DNA of 64,000 nt from an uncultured Chthonomonadales bacterium (GCA_938005745.1 CALLMM010000010.1:287090-351089); one strand, 5' to 3'; shown: positions 26,555 through 35,800, counted from the stretch's first letter. The notes: a model not told the origin generated them from the letters alone. Made by a program: numbers and translations.

Positions 26555-28090
26555 TTACCGCCTCTCCGCCAGACCTTTCAGGGCGGCGCGAACGCCTTCG
26601 GGCGTGCCGTCGCCAAGCTTTTCGCCCAGCGCCTTCAACCGCTTCGGAAGACGGTCGTAGAGTTTCGCTAGATGGCGGGCGCGGGTATCCTCTTCGGCGA
26701 AGGCGCGCAGTCCCGTCAGCACATCGGCGCGCTCTGCCTCGGGATAGTCCAGCATATTCCCGGCGATCTCCGCGCCTTTCCCGCCGGGACGGACTCTGAT
26801 CGGACGCCAGGGTTCTCCCAGCAGGCGCATCATCAGTCGCTGCAGCTTCGGCGCGGTCAACTGCCCGGCGGTTACGCCCTGCGCCTCCGCCCATCTTCGG
26901 AACGGCTCGTGATCCATTCCGAATATATAGCGTGTGTGGGCGTTGCCCGGCTCTATCGGTCCTTCGTCAATGACCACCACGCTCCAGACCCGCCGCTTTG
27001 AAAACGGCAGCACGACAGGCTTCGCCCCGGCGGGCGGCGTTCCGCCTATCTTCACGCGCGGCAGATCGTCGGGAAGCGGCACGACAAAGAGTTCATAGCG
27101 GTCCTTCGGCAGGGCGGTCAGAAGGGTGCGCTTTCCTTTTATGCCGGGAAAGCGTTCCATCATCGCCGGGTTGAAGCCTTCGGGCAGCAGCTTCGCGTCG
27201 AACGGTCGGACCAGATCGGCTCCTACCTGATCTATCGGGACAAGGATGTCTGCGGTGGAGAAGGTCGCCAGCGTCGGCGCGGTGATGGTATCCAGATGCG
27301 CCAGCGGCGACATCGCCAACAGGGTCGGGCTGTCAAAGGGCATCCCGTACAGGGCTTTCGTCTGTTCGGAGATACCTCCCACCATGAACAGATAGGGCAT
27401 GCGCGGCTGATCCGACCCGGGCGGAGACGCCGCCATCGCGTTGTGTTCGCCGAGAAACGCGGCGTTGTAGCCCCAGTGGATCGGCGGAACATCCGGCTTC
27501 ACCCAGACGAGGGGGAAGGCGTCCGCCGCCAGCATCAGGGTCATCCAGCCTCCCGCGCTTCCGCCCTGAATGGAGATTCGCAGGGGATCAATGAACGGAA
27601 GCTGACGCATGGCGTGCAGGACGGCGCGGTCCAGGATCACGCTGCGCCCGAGCGGGTTGAGCGGCTGCGCGTGCGGAGTAGAGACCGCATAGCCCTTTGC
27701 CAGCAGCCCGATCGCGCCGTTCTCATCCAGTTCATATCCGGCGTTATGGATGAGCGGAACGCGGCGGGTCGGGTCGTCCCGCAGTTCCGGCGGCAGAAAG
27801 ATGCGCGCGCGGCTGATCTCATCCCGTCCGTCTATTCCGGGATACCGGTACTCCACAATCACCGACCCCGCCCTGCGACCGTTCACATCCAGTTCCGAAC
27901 TGGCGATGCGGCGCAGGCGGTTCTCCCGCCGTCCCGGCTCCCCCGTATACGGAAACAGACGTGTCAGCCACTCCGGCTCGGGCAGCAGCGTTTCGGGATC
28001 GAGGCTCTCCGCCAGGGTGTGGGCGGAGGCTGAGAGCGCGACCATCAGACCGATCATGGTCATCCACCTTCTCGGAAGCGTGAATCTCAT
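26555..28090 (-). CDS. Secreted alpha/beta hydrolase of the glycan operon
   Basis: 511 residues. The start at 28090 (MRFTLPRRWMTMIGLM) overlaps the stop of the upstream gene (ATGA) and has GAGAGGAAG 4 bases before it. A Sec signal runs to about residue 28. The nucleophile elbow is GGSAGGWMTLMLA (Ser near residue 181), fitting GxSxGG of prolyl-oligopeptidase or acetyl-esterase-like hydrolases. A later TLATFSTADILVPIDQVG probably holds the acid Asp. The His is not obvious; FGMDHEPFRRW is a candidate. The N-terminal 100 residues hold a beta-rich segment (VIVEYRYPGIDGRDEISRA). Possible substrates are acylated sugars or peptides. Context favours glycan deacylation. Confidence 0.85.
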   Translation of the reverse strand: MRFTLPRRWMTMIGLMVALSASAHTLAESLDPETLLPEPEWLTRLFPYTGEPGRRENRLRRIASSELDVNGRRAGSVIVEYRYPGIDGRDEISRARIFLPPELRDDPTRRVPLIHNAGYELDENGAIGLLAKGYAVSTPHAQPLNPLGRSVILDRAVLHAMRQLPFIDPLRISIQGGSAGGWMTLMLAADAFPLVWVKPDVPPIHWGYNAAFLGEHNAMAASPPGSDQPRMPYLFMVGGISEQTKALYGMPFDSPTLLAMSPLAHLDTITAPTLATFSTADILVPIDQVGADLVRPFDAKLLPEGFNPAMMERFPGIKGKRTLLTALPKDRYELFVVPLPDDLPRVKIGGTPPAGAKPVVLPFSKRRVWSVVVIDEGPIEPGNAHTRYIFGMDHEPFRRWAEAQGVTAGQLTAPKLQRLMMRLLGEPWRPIRVRPGGKGAEIAGNMLDYPEAERADVLTGLRAFAEEDTRARHLAKLYDRLPKRLKALGEKLGDGTPEGVRAALKGLAERR

Positions 28091-30789
28091 CGGCTTCCTC
28101 TCTTCTCTTCGCGGCGGGAGGAGACGGGTGCGGCGGCTCCCAGCCGCAGAATGCGGGTCTCCCCGAGCCGCATGGGTATCGTCAGGCGCGGTCCCCTCCC
28201 CGCCGTCTGCCCGGTCAGCGCGTCCCGCACAACGGCGCGGCTTCCGGTGAGCAGAGCAACCGGACCGTCCTTCACCGCATGCAGGGCGATGAAGGGACCG
28301 TTTGCATAGACACAGCAGTCGGTCTCCGTATACAGCCGCACGTTCGCCCGGCGCGCCGCAAAGCGCAGCAGTTCCGGCGTCAATCCCGGCGCGCCGACGA
28401 ACAGAGACTCCCCTTCGGGCGTCCGCTTCAGGGCTATCGCCGCCGATCCGTCGGGGTAGACCGCCAGAGTCTCCTGATCCGCAGCGTCCGAAGCAGCGAA
28501 GAGCGGTCGAATCGGCAGTGAACTCCCGAAGGGCGTCAGCCCCGCTCTGCGCCCAACGGCGGTCGGAGCCGCCTGCGCTCTCTCCGGCGAGACCGCTTGC
28601 AGCGTGAAGCCGGTCAGATGGCGCATCGCCTCCGGCGCATAGCGGCTCCCTTCCAGAAATCCGGGAGCGTAGCACCAGACTCGAAATGCGCCCCGTGTTG
28701 CGCGCAGCAGCTCAGCGCGCGTCTTTGCCGGGAGGTTCCAGGCGTTGAGGAAGATGTAGAGTTTCGCCTTCACCCGCCCCTGCGCCACATCGTCCAGCAG
28801 ATACTGCCCGTACGGCGCGCCCATGCGTCCCAGCGCGGCGCGTGCCTCATAGACGGCGGGGCGCGTTACCGCATGTCCCCCCTCCGCAACGTCCGCCATG
28901 CTCCGCTCATCTATGATCACCGCGACCTCCGGGCGATAGGGCAGCGGGCTTTTCAGCAGCGGGTCGTCTAGTTTTCGCAGCCGCGCCATCTCCGCCCACA
29001 TGCCGGGATCGTCGAACCAGCCCGATCCGGGAAGGTCCATCCACCATGTGCCAAAGTTTCGCATCGCCGCCTGCGCCGTGTTGCGCCGGAGCAGCCCGTT
29101 GGTCTCCTGCAGGGAGTTCAGAATATGCTCCACGCCGGGGAAGTTCGACTCGCGGGCGAGATGTGTGCGCGTATCGTCCTCGTTCAGCCACATCTTTCCC
29201 GCCAGCGCGACGCTCTCCGCCGCCGTCATGGAGGGAGCGCTCTGTCCCTTCCCCCGATCATGGTAGGAGATGGGCGCGCAGAGAATGTCTATGTCAGGAC
29301 TGTTCAGGACGCGCCGAAGCGCGTAGTGACCGGAAGACCCCGGTCCGGTCGGCATCGCGCCGAACTCGAACACGTAGCCGTAGAAGAAGACGACCAGTTT
29401 GCGCCCCTGCGTCTCCCGCCGCACCGTGCGCGCCAGGTCGAGAACGCACTCCGCCATCGAATCCTGCTGAAACAGGGTGAAGTCTATCACGGACTGCTCA
29501 GAGTCGGGAATACGAAAGACGCCTCCGGGCGCGGCATGACGCGCCTGCGGCGAGGTGACCTGCGCGGAGGCGAAATCTACCGTGTCGTCCCGCCAGGCAG
29601 CGCGCAGAGCCTCCGTCGTCTTATACCTCTGCCGGAGCCACTGACGGAACGCCGCCGCATCGCAAGGCGCATAGCCGTTCAGAGGACGCTCCCACGAATC
29701 CATGTAGAACCACTCGCCGGTGTTCTGTCCGGTCGGATGGTATCCGGCGATGCGGTCTCCGTACTTCGCCTCCAGATGCCGGATCAGCGCGGCGAGTCGG
29801 GCGGAGGCGTCCCGCCGATAGATGCGCGAGGCGGGCGAGGCGACCCCCTGATGCAGCCCGTCCTCCCAGCGCATCAACTCGTCCGGGTGCGCCCGCTTCC
29901 ACCACTCCGGCACATAGAGTCCGATCCGCGGGATCATCAGGGCGCGGGGATTGGCGCGTAGAACCGTCTCGCAGACGCTCTCCGCCCCCTGCCAGTTCTC
30001 CGGCTCTCCCGGCGCGCCCCAGGGCAGAGGCATCTCGAAGCTGACCAGGTCTATTCCCGCGCGCGCTGCCAGCCGGATCTGCGATTCGAAGGAACCGGGA
30101 GGACCGCCCAGATAGACATAGGTGGAGCCGGGACGGTAGAAGGCGACGGTCAGATTGCGCTCCGGCTCGGCGCGCGCCCAGAAGGAGACCCGGTAACGAC
30201 GCCCCTTCTCCAGCGCCAGTTCGGGACGAAAGTAGAGGTGAAAGTCGGGCCAGACACCGTCCGGCGGCGACTGCAGGCGAACATGGAGCGCGCAGGAGCC
30301 GTTTTGCCCCTCTCCCGGCGCCACCCTCACCGCACCCACGGTATTCTGCGGGGCGGGGGGCCAGACCCTCCAGTCGCGCGCAAAGTCGGCGTCGCCGCCC
30401 TCAAACTCACAGATTGGAAAGACCTCCCTGCCGGTCTGCAGATCGGTAACCCGGATCGAGTCCAGATAGAGATCGCCGGGAGCCTGCCCGAAGCGCAGGT
30501 GCATGGTGGCGGTCGCCGGTACGCTCTGCATCGGAGAGAACTCAAAGGCGATGACCTTCGCCTGCGAGGGAAGGCGGATCGGGCGGGAGGCGGGCTGTCC
30601 CCAGAAGATCCGGGCGCGCCGGGGCATCCCGTTGATCAGCAGGCGGGGCGCGCCGCCGGAGGCGTCCACCCGCGCCGTCAGCGGTCGCGTTCCCGGCGGC
30701 GTCAGCGCGAGGATCGGAGCGACCGGGACAGAGAGCAGCATACTCAGAAGCAGGGGCGCGGCGCGTCGGCAGCGAAAGAGCGTGTTCAT
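28087..30789 (-). CDS. Secreted GH42-like beta-galactosidase-type enzyme
   Basis: 900 residues. The start at 30789 (MNTLFRCRRAAPLLL) has AGGATA 6 bases upstream. A Sec signal of about 28 residues is present. Residues 45-215 form a beta-sandwich carbohydrate-binding-like domain (TATMHLRFGQAPGDLYLDSI, YRVSFWARAEPERNLTVAF). The TIM barrel from about 235 resembles GH42: LVSFEMPLPWGAPGEPENW, IAGYHPTGQNTGEWFYMDSW (Glu as acid/base), and KMWLNEDDTRTHLARES (Glu as nucleophile). Then come a Rossmann-like beta-galactosidase trimerisation region (EVAVIIDERSMADV) and a C-terminal beta domain. It heads the operon with the hydrolase and DUF5722 protein, which together suggest stepwise breakdown of a galactoside-containing glycan. 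Confidence 0.85.
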   Translation of the reverse strand: MNTLFRCRRAAPLLLSMLLSVPVAPILALTPPGTRPLTARVDASGGAPRLLINGMPRRARIFWGQPASRPIRLPSQAKVIAFEFSPMQSVPATATMHLRFGQAPGDLYLDSIRVTDLQTGREVFPICEFEGGDADFARDWRVWPPAPQNTVGAVRVAPGEGQNGSCALHVRLQSPPDGVWPDFHLYFRPELALEKGRRYRVSFWARAEPERNLTVAFYRPGSTYVYLGGPPGSFESQIRLAARAGIDLVSFEMPLPWGAPGEPENWQGAESVCETVLRANPRALMIPRIGLYVPEWWKRAHPDELMRWEDGLHQGVASPASRIYRRDASARLAALIRHLEAKYGDRIAGYHPTGQNTGEWFYMDSWERPLNGYAPCDAAAFRQWLRQRYKTTEALRAAWRDDTVDFASAQVTSPQARHAAPGGVFRIPDSEQSVIDFTLFQQDSMAECVLDLARTVRRETQGRKLVVFFYGYVFEFGAMPTGPGSSGHYALRRVLNSPDIDILCAPISYHDRGKGQSAPSMTAAESVALAGKMWLNEDDTRTHLARESNFPGVEHILNSLQETNGLLRRNTAQAAMRNFGTWWMDLPGSGWFDDPGMWAEMARLRKLDDPLLKSPLPYRPEVAVIIDERSMADVAEGGHAVTRPAVYEARAALGRMGAPYGQYLLDDVAQGRVKAKLYIFLNAWNLPAKTRAELLRATRGAFRVWCYAPGFLEGSRYAPEAMRHLTGFTLQAVSPERAQAAPTAVGRRAGLTPFGSSLPIRPLFAASDAADQETLAVYPDGSAAIALKRTPEGESLFVGAPGLTPELLRFAARRANVRLYTETDCCVYANGPFIALHAVKDGPVALLTGSRAVVRDALTGQTAGRGPRLTIPMRLGETRILRLGAAAPVSSRREEKRGSR

Positions 30790-30927
30790 GCGGTATCCTG
30801 TCGGCTCATCAGACCCACCCACTCGGGACATAGCGAGATGGAGAAGAGGATGAATGGATCCTATCATGGTCTGAACCGACTGCTGCGGAACATAATAACA
30901 TTTCTGATGATGAAAAGCGAGATCACC

Positions 30928-31137
30928 ATGCTGCAGCGATTGATGATTGCCGGGGCGATGCTTGCGCTTCTGCTGTCTGCGCGTCTATCCCGATGTACGG
31001 AAGACGCCCTCGCCCTGAAAGCGGGAACGGAATCGCAGCGCATCCACGTGATCTGCGCGGTGGATGAGGACTTCACTTTCAGTGCAAGGGAGGTTCCCGG
31101 ATGCATAACCGACGCATTCGGAACCCGGCAGCGCTGA
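30928..31137 (+). CDS. Possible small secreted protein (weak)
   Basis: A 69-residue reading frame starts MLQRLMIAGAMLALLLSARL, which looks like a signal peptide, and continues CTEDALALKAGTESQR to a short mature part. An upstream in-frame MMKSEIT is also possible. No strong ribosome site is seen. The main support is a good plus-strand intrinsic terminator 80 bases after the stop, which implies that a plus-strand transcript ends there. It could instead be a noncoding RNA. Confidence 0.3.
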   Translation: MLQRLMIAGAMLALLLSARLSRCTEDALALKAGTESQRIHVICAVDEDFTFSAREVPGCITDAFGTRQR

Positions 31138-31217
31138 AGCCCGATCACACTCTGCCCCTGCGCCTTAGCGAAACCGGGGAGAGGATCCGCCGTAGACCAC
31201 TTTATTTGCTCCATGAG

Positions 31218-31253
31218 AACAGAGCCGCCGCCCCTCCCGCCGGCTCTGTTTTT
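31218..31253 (+). terminator. Intrinsic terminator of an unassigned plus-strand transcript
   Basis: AACAGAGCCG (31218-31227) pairs with CGGCTCTGTT (31241-31250), followed by TTT. The minus-strand side has no T-tract, so it works for plus-strand transcription only. Confidence 0.8.
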
Positions 31254-31299
31254 CATGGGAGACAACATTCAACCACGCTAAGATCTATAACGATCATCT

Positions 31300-31307
31300 G
31301 CCGATAA
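31300..31307 (+). promoter_or_regulatory. Sigma-28 (FliA)-type -10 box upstream of the chemoreceptor
   Basis: GCCGATAA matches the sigma-28 -10 consensus at 8 of 8 positions. The -35 is weak: TAAG at 31279-31282, 17 rather than 15 bases away. The start codon lies about 95 bases downstream. Confidence 0.6.
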
Positions 31308-31320
31308 TACCGGTATGCCC

Positions 31321-31338
31321 GCCAGAGAGGTCTCTGGC
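31321..31338. promoter_or_regulatory. Palindrome in the chemoreceptor leader
   Basis: GCCAGAGA-GG-TCTCTGGC is a perfect 8-bp inverted repeat, 14 bases downstream of the sigma-28 -10 box. It could be an operator for a dimeric regulator. Confidence 0.45.
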
Positions 31339-31402
31339 TATCTTTGCAGACAACTGGCTGCGGCTCAGGGAGGCGCGCAGCGTTACCCGGGGGGGTAAGT
31401 AG

Positions 31403-33535
31403 ATGTTGAAAAATATGACGATTCGATTCCAGTTATTCGGGCTGGTATCCGCAGGGGGCTTGCTCATGCTCGCCGTGGCGGGTTTCGGGATTCGCGGACT
31501 GAATCAGATCTACCAGGCACAGGTGCAGACGATGACGGCTTCCGAGGCGATACACCATCACATGGAAGGCGACATGATGCATGAGGGGCTGCGCGGCGAT
31601 GTCTACATGGCTCTGTCCGCATCCGAACGCAAGGACAGACAGGGCGTGCAGGCTGCGATGCAGGCCGCGAACGAACATGGAGAGTCGTTCCGAGCTGCCC
31701 TTGCCGCCAACGAGAAGCTGGAGCTGCCCCGCGAAATCAAAACCGCCCTCGAAGATTTAAAGCCGTCCCTGCAGCGGTATATTACGCAGGCGGAGTCTAT
31801 CGCCCGTCTGGCAGGCTCTGACCCGGAAAAGGTGCGGGAGAAGCTCCCGGCGTTCGACGCCGCTTTCTCCGAGATGGAGGTCAAGCAGGAGAAGATCAGC
31901 GACCTGATCATCAACTACAACGATCGGATGGTTGAACAGAGCGCTGCAACTCTCGCTATCGCAAAAAGAAACATGTTCGGAGCAGTCGTTGCGGCGCTTC
32001 TCTTCTGTATCGGGATGTCGTACTTTATCATTCGTCGGATCAGCCGGGATCTTGCCAGCCTGCGAGAGGCGGCGCAGAATCTGGCGGTTGGCGACATTGA
32101 CCAGAAGATCGCCATCGAGGGCAGACATGAGGTCGGGCTGGTCGCCGACTCCTTCCGGGAGATGATCGCCTATCAGCAGCAGATGGCGCAGGTTGCGGAG
32201 GCGATCGCCGCCGGCGACCTGACTACCAAGATGCATGCCAGGTCCGACCGCGACCGTCTGGGACAGGCGCTGGAGCGGATGGTTCAGGACCTGCGCCGAC
32301 TGATCGGCGAGATCATGGAGAACGTCGGGGCGGTCACGCGGGCGACGCAATCGCTCTCTGTGGAGGCGGAGAAGAGCCGTAATCTGGCGGACACCATCAC
32401 CCGCTCCATTCAGGAGATGAGCGCGGCGACGGAGCAGTCCGCCCGTTCCAGCCAGGAGATCGCCCGGGGCAGCGAGCAGCAGGCGCGGTCGGCGACCGAT
32501 GCTGCGGGAGCGATGGAACGGCTGCATCAGGCGATAGATCACGTGCAGCGGGAGAGCCGGCATCAGCAGGAGGCGGTGTCGCACGCGGATCAGGGAATGC
32601 AGGAGGCGGCGCGCGTGGTGCAGTCCGTCACGGCCTCCGCAGAACAGATGGCGCAGGCGGTCCAGAAGGCGAGCGAGACCGCCCACTCCGGCGGAGAGTC
32701 GGTGGAGCAGACCATCACCCGCATGAGCCGCATCCAGCAGCAGGTCGAGATGTCTTCCGAGAAGGTGACCGAACTCGGACAGCGCAGTCAGGAGATCGGC
32801 GCGATCGCCGATACCATCTCCCAGATCGCCGAACAGACGAACCTGCTGGCGTTGAACGCCGCGATCGAGGCGGCGCGCGCGGGCGAACACGGCAAAGGCT
32901 TTGCCGTTGTCGCCGATGAGGTGCGGAAACTGGCGGAGCGTTCCGCCGCCGCCACCAAAGAGATCACCACGCTGATCGCCGGCGTCCGCTCCGGCGTCGA
33001 GCAGGCGGTGCAGGCGATGGAGAAGAGCCGCCAGGAGGTTGCCGCCGGAGCCGCCAACAGCGAAGAGGCGGGCAGAGCGCTGGAGGCGATCCTGCGCGGC
33101 ATGGAGACCGTAACCGGCGAGGTGAATCATCTGACGCAGGCGGCGCGCGAAATGGCGGCGGCGGTTTCGGAGGTGCAGGAGTCGGTCTCCCGCGTGCGAC
33201 AGGCGGCTGCCGAAAATGAGAGTCAGGTGGAGGCGATGGCGCACGAGTCGGATATGGTCTCGGGAGCGATCACCTCGGTCGCCTCGGTCAGCGAGGAGAC
33301 AGCTGCCGGCGCGCAGGAGATGAGCGCGGCGGTTCAGGAGGTCTCCGCCTCCGCCTCCGAAGTCTCCGGCGTGGTGGAGGAGCAGAAGGAGAGCGCGGAC
33401 ACGGTCTTCGCCGCCGCGGAGGACCTGTCGCAGGTCGCCTCGCTGCTGAAGCAGAGCGTGGAGCGTTTCCGGATGGAGTCGTCCGAAACCGCCTCCGACA
33501 GTCAGCCCGCGCAGGGTCTGCAGCTGGCAGCCTGA
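31403..33535 (+). CDS. Methyl-accepting chemotaxis protein
   Basis: 710 residues. A membrane span at about 10-30 and a second at 191-210 frame a helical periplasmic sensor that includes [20 protein letters not shown] (residues 48-67), rich in His and Met. A HAMP domain follows ([20 protein letters not shown]) with a second HAMP-like stretch ([18 protein letters not shown]). The cytoplasmic coiled coil has the conserved tip at about 466-515 ([38 protein letters not shown]), which contacts CheA and CheW. The C-terminus is Gln-rich and lacks the CheR-binding NWETF pentapeptide. No other che genes are in the window. A sigma-28 box suggests coordination with motility. Confidence 0.95.
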   Translation: MLKNMTIRFQLFGLVSAGGLLMLAVAGFGIRGLNQIYQAQVQTMTASEAIHHHMEGDMMHEGLRGDVYMALSASERKDRQGVQAAMQAANEHGESFRAALAANEKLELPREIKTALEDLKPSLQRYITQAESIARLAGSDPEKVREKLPAFDAAFSEMEVKQEKISDLIINYNDRMVEQSAATLAIAKRNMFGAVVAALLFCIGMSYFIIRRISRDLASLREAAQNLAVGDIDQKIAIEGRHEVGLVADSFREMIAYQQQMAQVAEAIAAGDLTTKMHARSDRDRLGQALERMVQDLRRLIGEIMENVGAVTRATQSLSVEAEKSRNLADTITRSIQEMSAATEQSARSSQEIARGSEQQARSATDAAGAMERLHQAIDHVQRESRHQQEAVSHADQGMQEAARVVQSVTASAEQMAQAVQKASETAHSGGESVEQTITRMSRIQQQVEMSSEKVTELGQRSQEIGAIADTISQIAEQTNLLALNAAIEAARAGEHGKGFAVVADEVRKLAERSAAATKEITTLIAGVRSGVEQAVQAMEKSRQEVAAGAANSEEAGRALEAILRGMETVTGEVNHLTQAAREMAAAVSEVQESVSRVRQAAAENESQVEAMAHESDMVSGAITSVASVSEETAAGAQEMSAAVQEVSASASEVSGVVEEQKESADTVFAAAEDLSQVASLLKQSVERFRMESSETASDSQPAQGLQLAA

Positions 33536-33552
33536 GTCCCGGTCTTACCCCC

Positions 33553-33592
33553 GGATGCCTCCGCCGCGCGTTGTGACGCGGCGGAGGCATCC
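33553..33592 (+). terminator. Strong hairpin after the chemoreceptor gene
   Basis: GGATGCCTCCGCCGCG (33553-33568) and its complement (33577-33592) form a perfect 16-bp stem with an 8-base loop. No T-tract follows. It begins 18 bases after the stop codon. Confidence 0.6.
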
Positions 33593-33631
33593 CTGCATCC
33601 TCTGCGATCCTCCGTCGAAACACAGGCTTTT

Positions 33632-33652
33632 CCCCGATCATCGGGGTACTAT
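33632..33652 (+). promoter_or_regulatory. Palindrome abutting a -10-like TACTAT upstream of the TlpA-like gene
   Basis: CCCCGAT-C-ATCGGGG (33632-33646) is followed immediately by TACTAT (33647-33652). The palindrome fills the promoter spacer, a classical repressor or MerR-type activator position. The -35 is not recognisable. Confidence 0.4.
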
Positions 33653-33793
33653 GAGAGATATCTATCCCATCCAGCCCTGCGAAGTCGTCGTTCAGGCAGG
33701 AATCCGGACGGTCGGCGGGAAACCCTGTAACCTGTCATCATCGTATAGAGTACATCACTGGCTCTCCTCACAACTACACGGAGGTTCACACCG

Positions 33794-35146
33794 ATGTCAT
33801 CCATGGTGCAATCCGGCAGTCCGCGCAGGCTGTCGGTCATGCAGTCCCTCGGCGCGCTCGCGCTGCTGCTGGCAGCCGTCACGGGCAGCGCGGCACAGAA
33901 CCAGGGCGTTTCGGTCAGCAGCAGCTTCACGCTCGACCCGAAAGGCGCAACCGCCGCACAGGTAGGCTACTTCCCGATCCAGGTTCCGCTCACCGACCAG
34001 AAGCCCGCCGGGATCGTAAAAGAGCCTGCCTATCGCGCCGCCCCGAAATACGCGAGCATCCGGGTCGGCAACGGTCCCCAGTCCGTCTACCTGCTGGCGG
34101 TGGATGAACCGGAGGATGCCGACTACAGACTCTATTTCGATAAGAACCGTAACGGCGATCTGACGGACGACGGCGACGGCGCCTGGGCGAGCAAGCGGGA
34201 GGCGAACGGGCGCACCATGTACGGCTTGAACGAGTATCTGGTTCGCGCCTCCTGGGGAACCGCCGACAGGGAGACCAGTTCCGGTGAATATGGTCTGGCT
34301 TTCTACCGCTTTGTCGGACAGCCCTATCTGCTGATGTTCCGGCAGGCGGCTCGCACCGGAACCGTCACGATCGGCGGCAAGACCCATAAGGCGCTGCTGA
34401 TCGAAAACGACGCCGACGGCATCTACTCCAAGCCGCTGGATGACGAGGGGAAGCCGGCTGGCGGCGGCAAAGCGACCCGCCCGGTCTGGCTGCTGGTAGA
34501 CCTCGACGACGACGGAAAGTTCTCCAACGCCGAGGTGACCGATATTCGCAGCCCCTTCAAATGGGGAACGCAGGCGTATGAGGCGAAGGTGACGGCGGAC
34601 GGCTCGTCCCTGAAGATCGCGCCCACCACCCGCAAAGTGGCGGAGCGCCGGGAGCCGGAGCGACCGCCGCTGCTCAAAGCGGGAACGACCGCCCCCGACT
34701 TTACGGCGGAGGCATGGGGCGGCAGCACCCTGAGGCTGTCCGACTATCGCGGAAAGATCGTGGTGCTGGACTTCTGGGCAACCTGGTGCGGTCCTTGTAT
34801 GCGCTCCCTCCCGCATATGGAGAAGGTGCACCAGAGCGTTAAAGATAAGGGCGTGGTGGTGCTGGCGCTCAACGTCTTTGATGAGCGCAGCGACTATACG
34901 AAATGGGTCGAAGCGAATAGAAGCAAGTACACCTTTCAGTTCGCCCTCGATCCGGCAGGGCGCGACTCCAGCAAGAGCATCGCGGCAAAACTGTACAATG
35001 TCAGCGGCATCCCGACCACCTACATCATTGACCGGGACGGCAAAGTGGTCGAAGCCATCGTCGGCTATCAGGACGGCGATACGCGGCTGGAGGCGGCTTT
35101 GAAGAAGCTGGGAGTGGATGTCTCCGTCACTGAACAGTCCCGTTAG
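33794..35146 (+). CDS. Secreted TlpA/ResA-like thioredoxin with an N-terminal EF-hand-like domain
   Basis: 450 residues. CGGAGG lies 9 bases before the ATG. The signal peptide runs to about residue 35. The N-terminal 280 residues are a beta-rich domain with two acidic loops resembling calcium sites: DKNRNGDLTDDGDG (117-130) and DLDDDGKFSNAE (236-247). Residues 295-445 form a thioredoxin domain with the redox pair W331-CGPC (VLDFWATWCGPCMRSLPHME) and the cis-proline region GIPTTYIIDRDGKV. The family keeps disulfides reduced in the periplasm, for example during cytochrome c maturation. A long calcium-site domain fused in front is unusual. It may sense calcium or hold a partner. Confidence 0.92.
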   Translation: MSSMVQSGSPRRLSVMQSLGALALLLAAVTGSAAQNQGVSVSSSFTLDPKGATAAQVGYFPIQVPLTDQKPAGIVKEPAYRAAPKYASIRVGNGPQSVYLLAVDEPEDADYRLYFDKNRNGDLTDDGDGAWASKREANGRTMYGLNEYLVRASWGTADRETSSGEYGLAFYRFVGQPYLLMFRQAARTGTVTIGGKTHKALLIENDADGIYSKPLDDEGKPAGGGKATRPVWLLVDLDDDGKFSNAEVTDIRSPFKWGTQAYEAKVTADGSSLKIAPTTRKVAERREPERPPLLKAGTTAPDFTAEAWGGSTLRLSDYRGKIVVLDFWATWCGPCMRSLPHMEKVHQSVKDKGVVVLALNVFDERSDYTKWVEANRSKYTFQFALDPAGRDSSKSIAAKLYNVSGIPTTYIIDRDGKVVEAIVGYQDGDTRLEAALKKLGVDVSVTEQSR

Positions 35147-35158
35147 ACCCGAAAAACC

Positions 35159-35800
35159 ATGTCGCGCCTGCCTGCCTCGATAGACCCGCAGCTGCTTTGC
35201 ACTCTCGGCGGCACAGGCTTCCGCAACTGGCTGAACAGGTTCCTTCTGGATCAACAGACGGAACCTGTTCTCTTTCCCTGGTTTCAACGGCTGTCGCCGC
35301 AGGAGCAGGAGTCGCTCTGCGCCGATCTGGAGCTGATCCTCTCGGAGCCGGATGAGACGGGCGAACCGCTCGATGTGCGGGAGATCGGGGAGATACTGAC
35401 GGAGTACGCCGGGTATGCCGGGTGGAGCGGATCGCCTCTTGCGCAGAGCCTGCCTGCGGAGGAAACCGCCTTCGCGATCGATGTCCGTCCAAAAGAGCTG
35501 CGCACCCTCCAGAGCGCGGCGCCGGGAGTGCGACGGGCGGTTGAGGAGATATTCACGCAGTTCCTCGCGGTCAGCCCGAACGATCCAGCGCGCCTGCGCA
35601 GCTGCAACGTCAAGAAGATGGCGGACCGCGCCATCCGACAGATAGACCTGCCGGACGACTATCGTCTACGCTACTTTGTGGACGATCCGAACCGGGTCGT
35701 CTACGTCGTCTACCTCGGTCCCCATCCGCAGGGACAGGCGGACGGACGCGAGCGCGCCGTCCGCGCCCTGATCAACCGCCGGCGCAACGAACGCCTGTAA
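35159..35800 (+). CDS. Unknown protein with a RelE-like C-terminal segment
   Basis: 213 residues, cytoplasmic, beginning 12 bases after the previous stop, so it is probably cotranscribed with the TlpA-like gene. The N-terminal half is helical and acidic. From about residue 150 the order VKKMADRAIRQIDLPDDYRL, RYFVDDPNRVVYVVYLGPHP and RAVRALINRRRNE resembles RelE/ParE-type mRNA interferase folds, in which a helix is followed by beta-strands with Arg/Tyr. No antitoxin gene is adjacent. It could be a domesticated toxin fold or an unrelated small beta-sheet domain. Confidence 0.75.
   Translation: MSRLPASIDPQLLCTLGGTGFRNWLNRFLLDQQTEPVLFPWFQRLSPQEQESLCADLELILSEPDETGEPLDVREIGEILTEYAGYAGWSGSPLAQSLPAEETAFAIDVRPKELRTLQSAAPGVRRAVEEIFTQFLAVSPNDPARLRSCNVKKMADRAIRQIDLPDDYRLRYFVDDPNRVVYVVYLGPHPQGQADGRERAVRALINRRRNERL

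Larger units (their letters stand above)
30790..31402. other. Large intergenic region between the glycan operon and the chemoreceptor
   Basis: This 613-base divergent region should hold the glycan operon promoter (minus), a possible small plus-strand gene (30928-31137) with its terminator (31218-31253), and the chemoreceptor promoter (31300-31307). I see no other structure in it. Confidence 0.6.

Noticed and set aside
31308..31402. Cyclic-di-GMP riboswitch before the chemoreceptor
   Set aside because: No GEMM core (no GCAAAC and GNRA pairing that I can see) in this leader.
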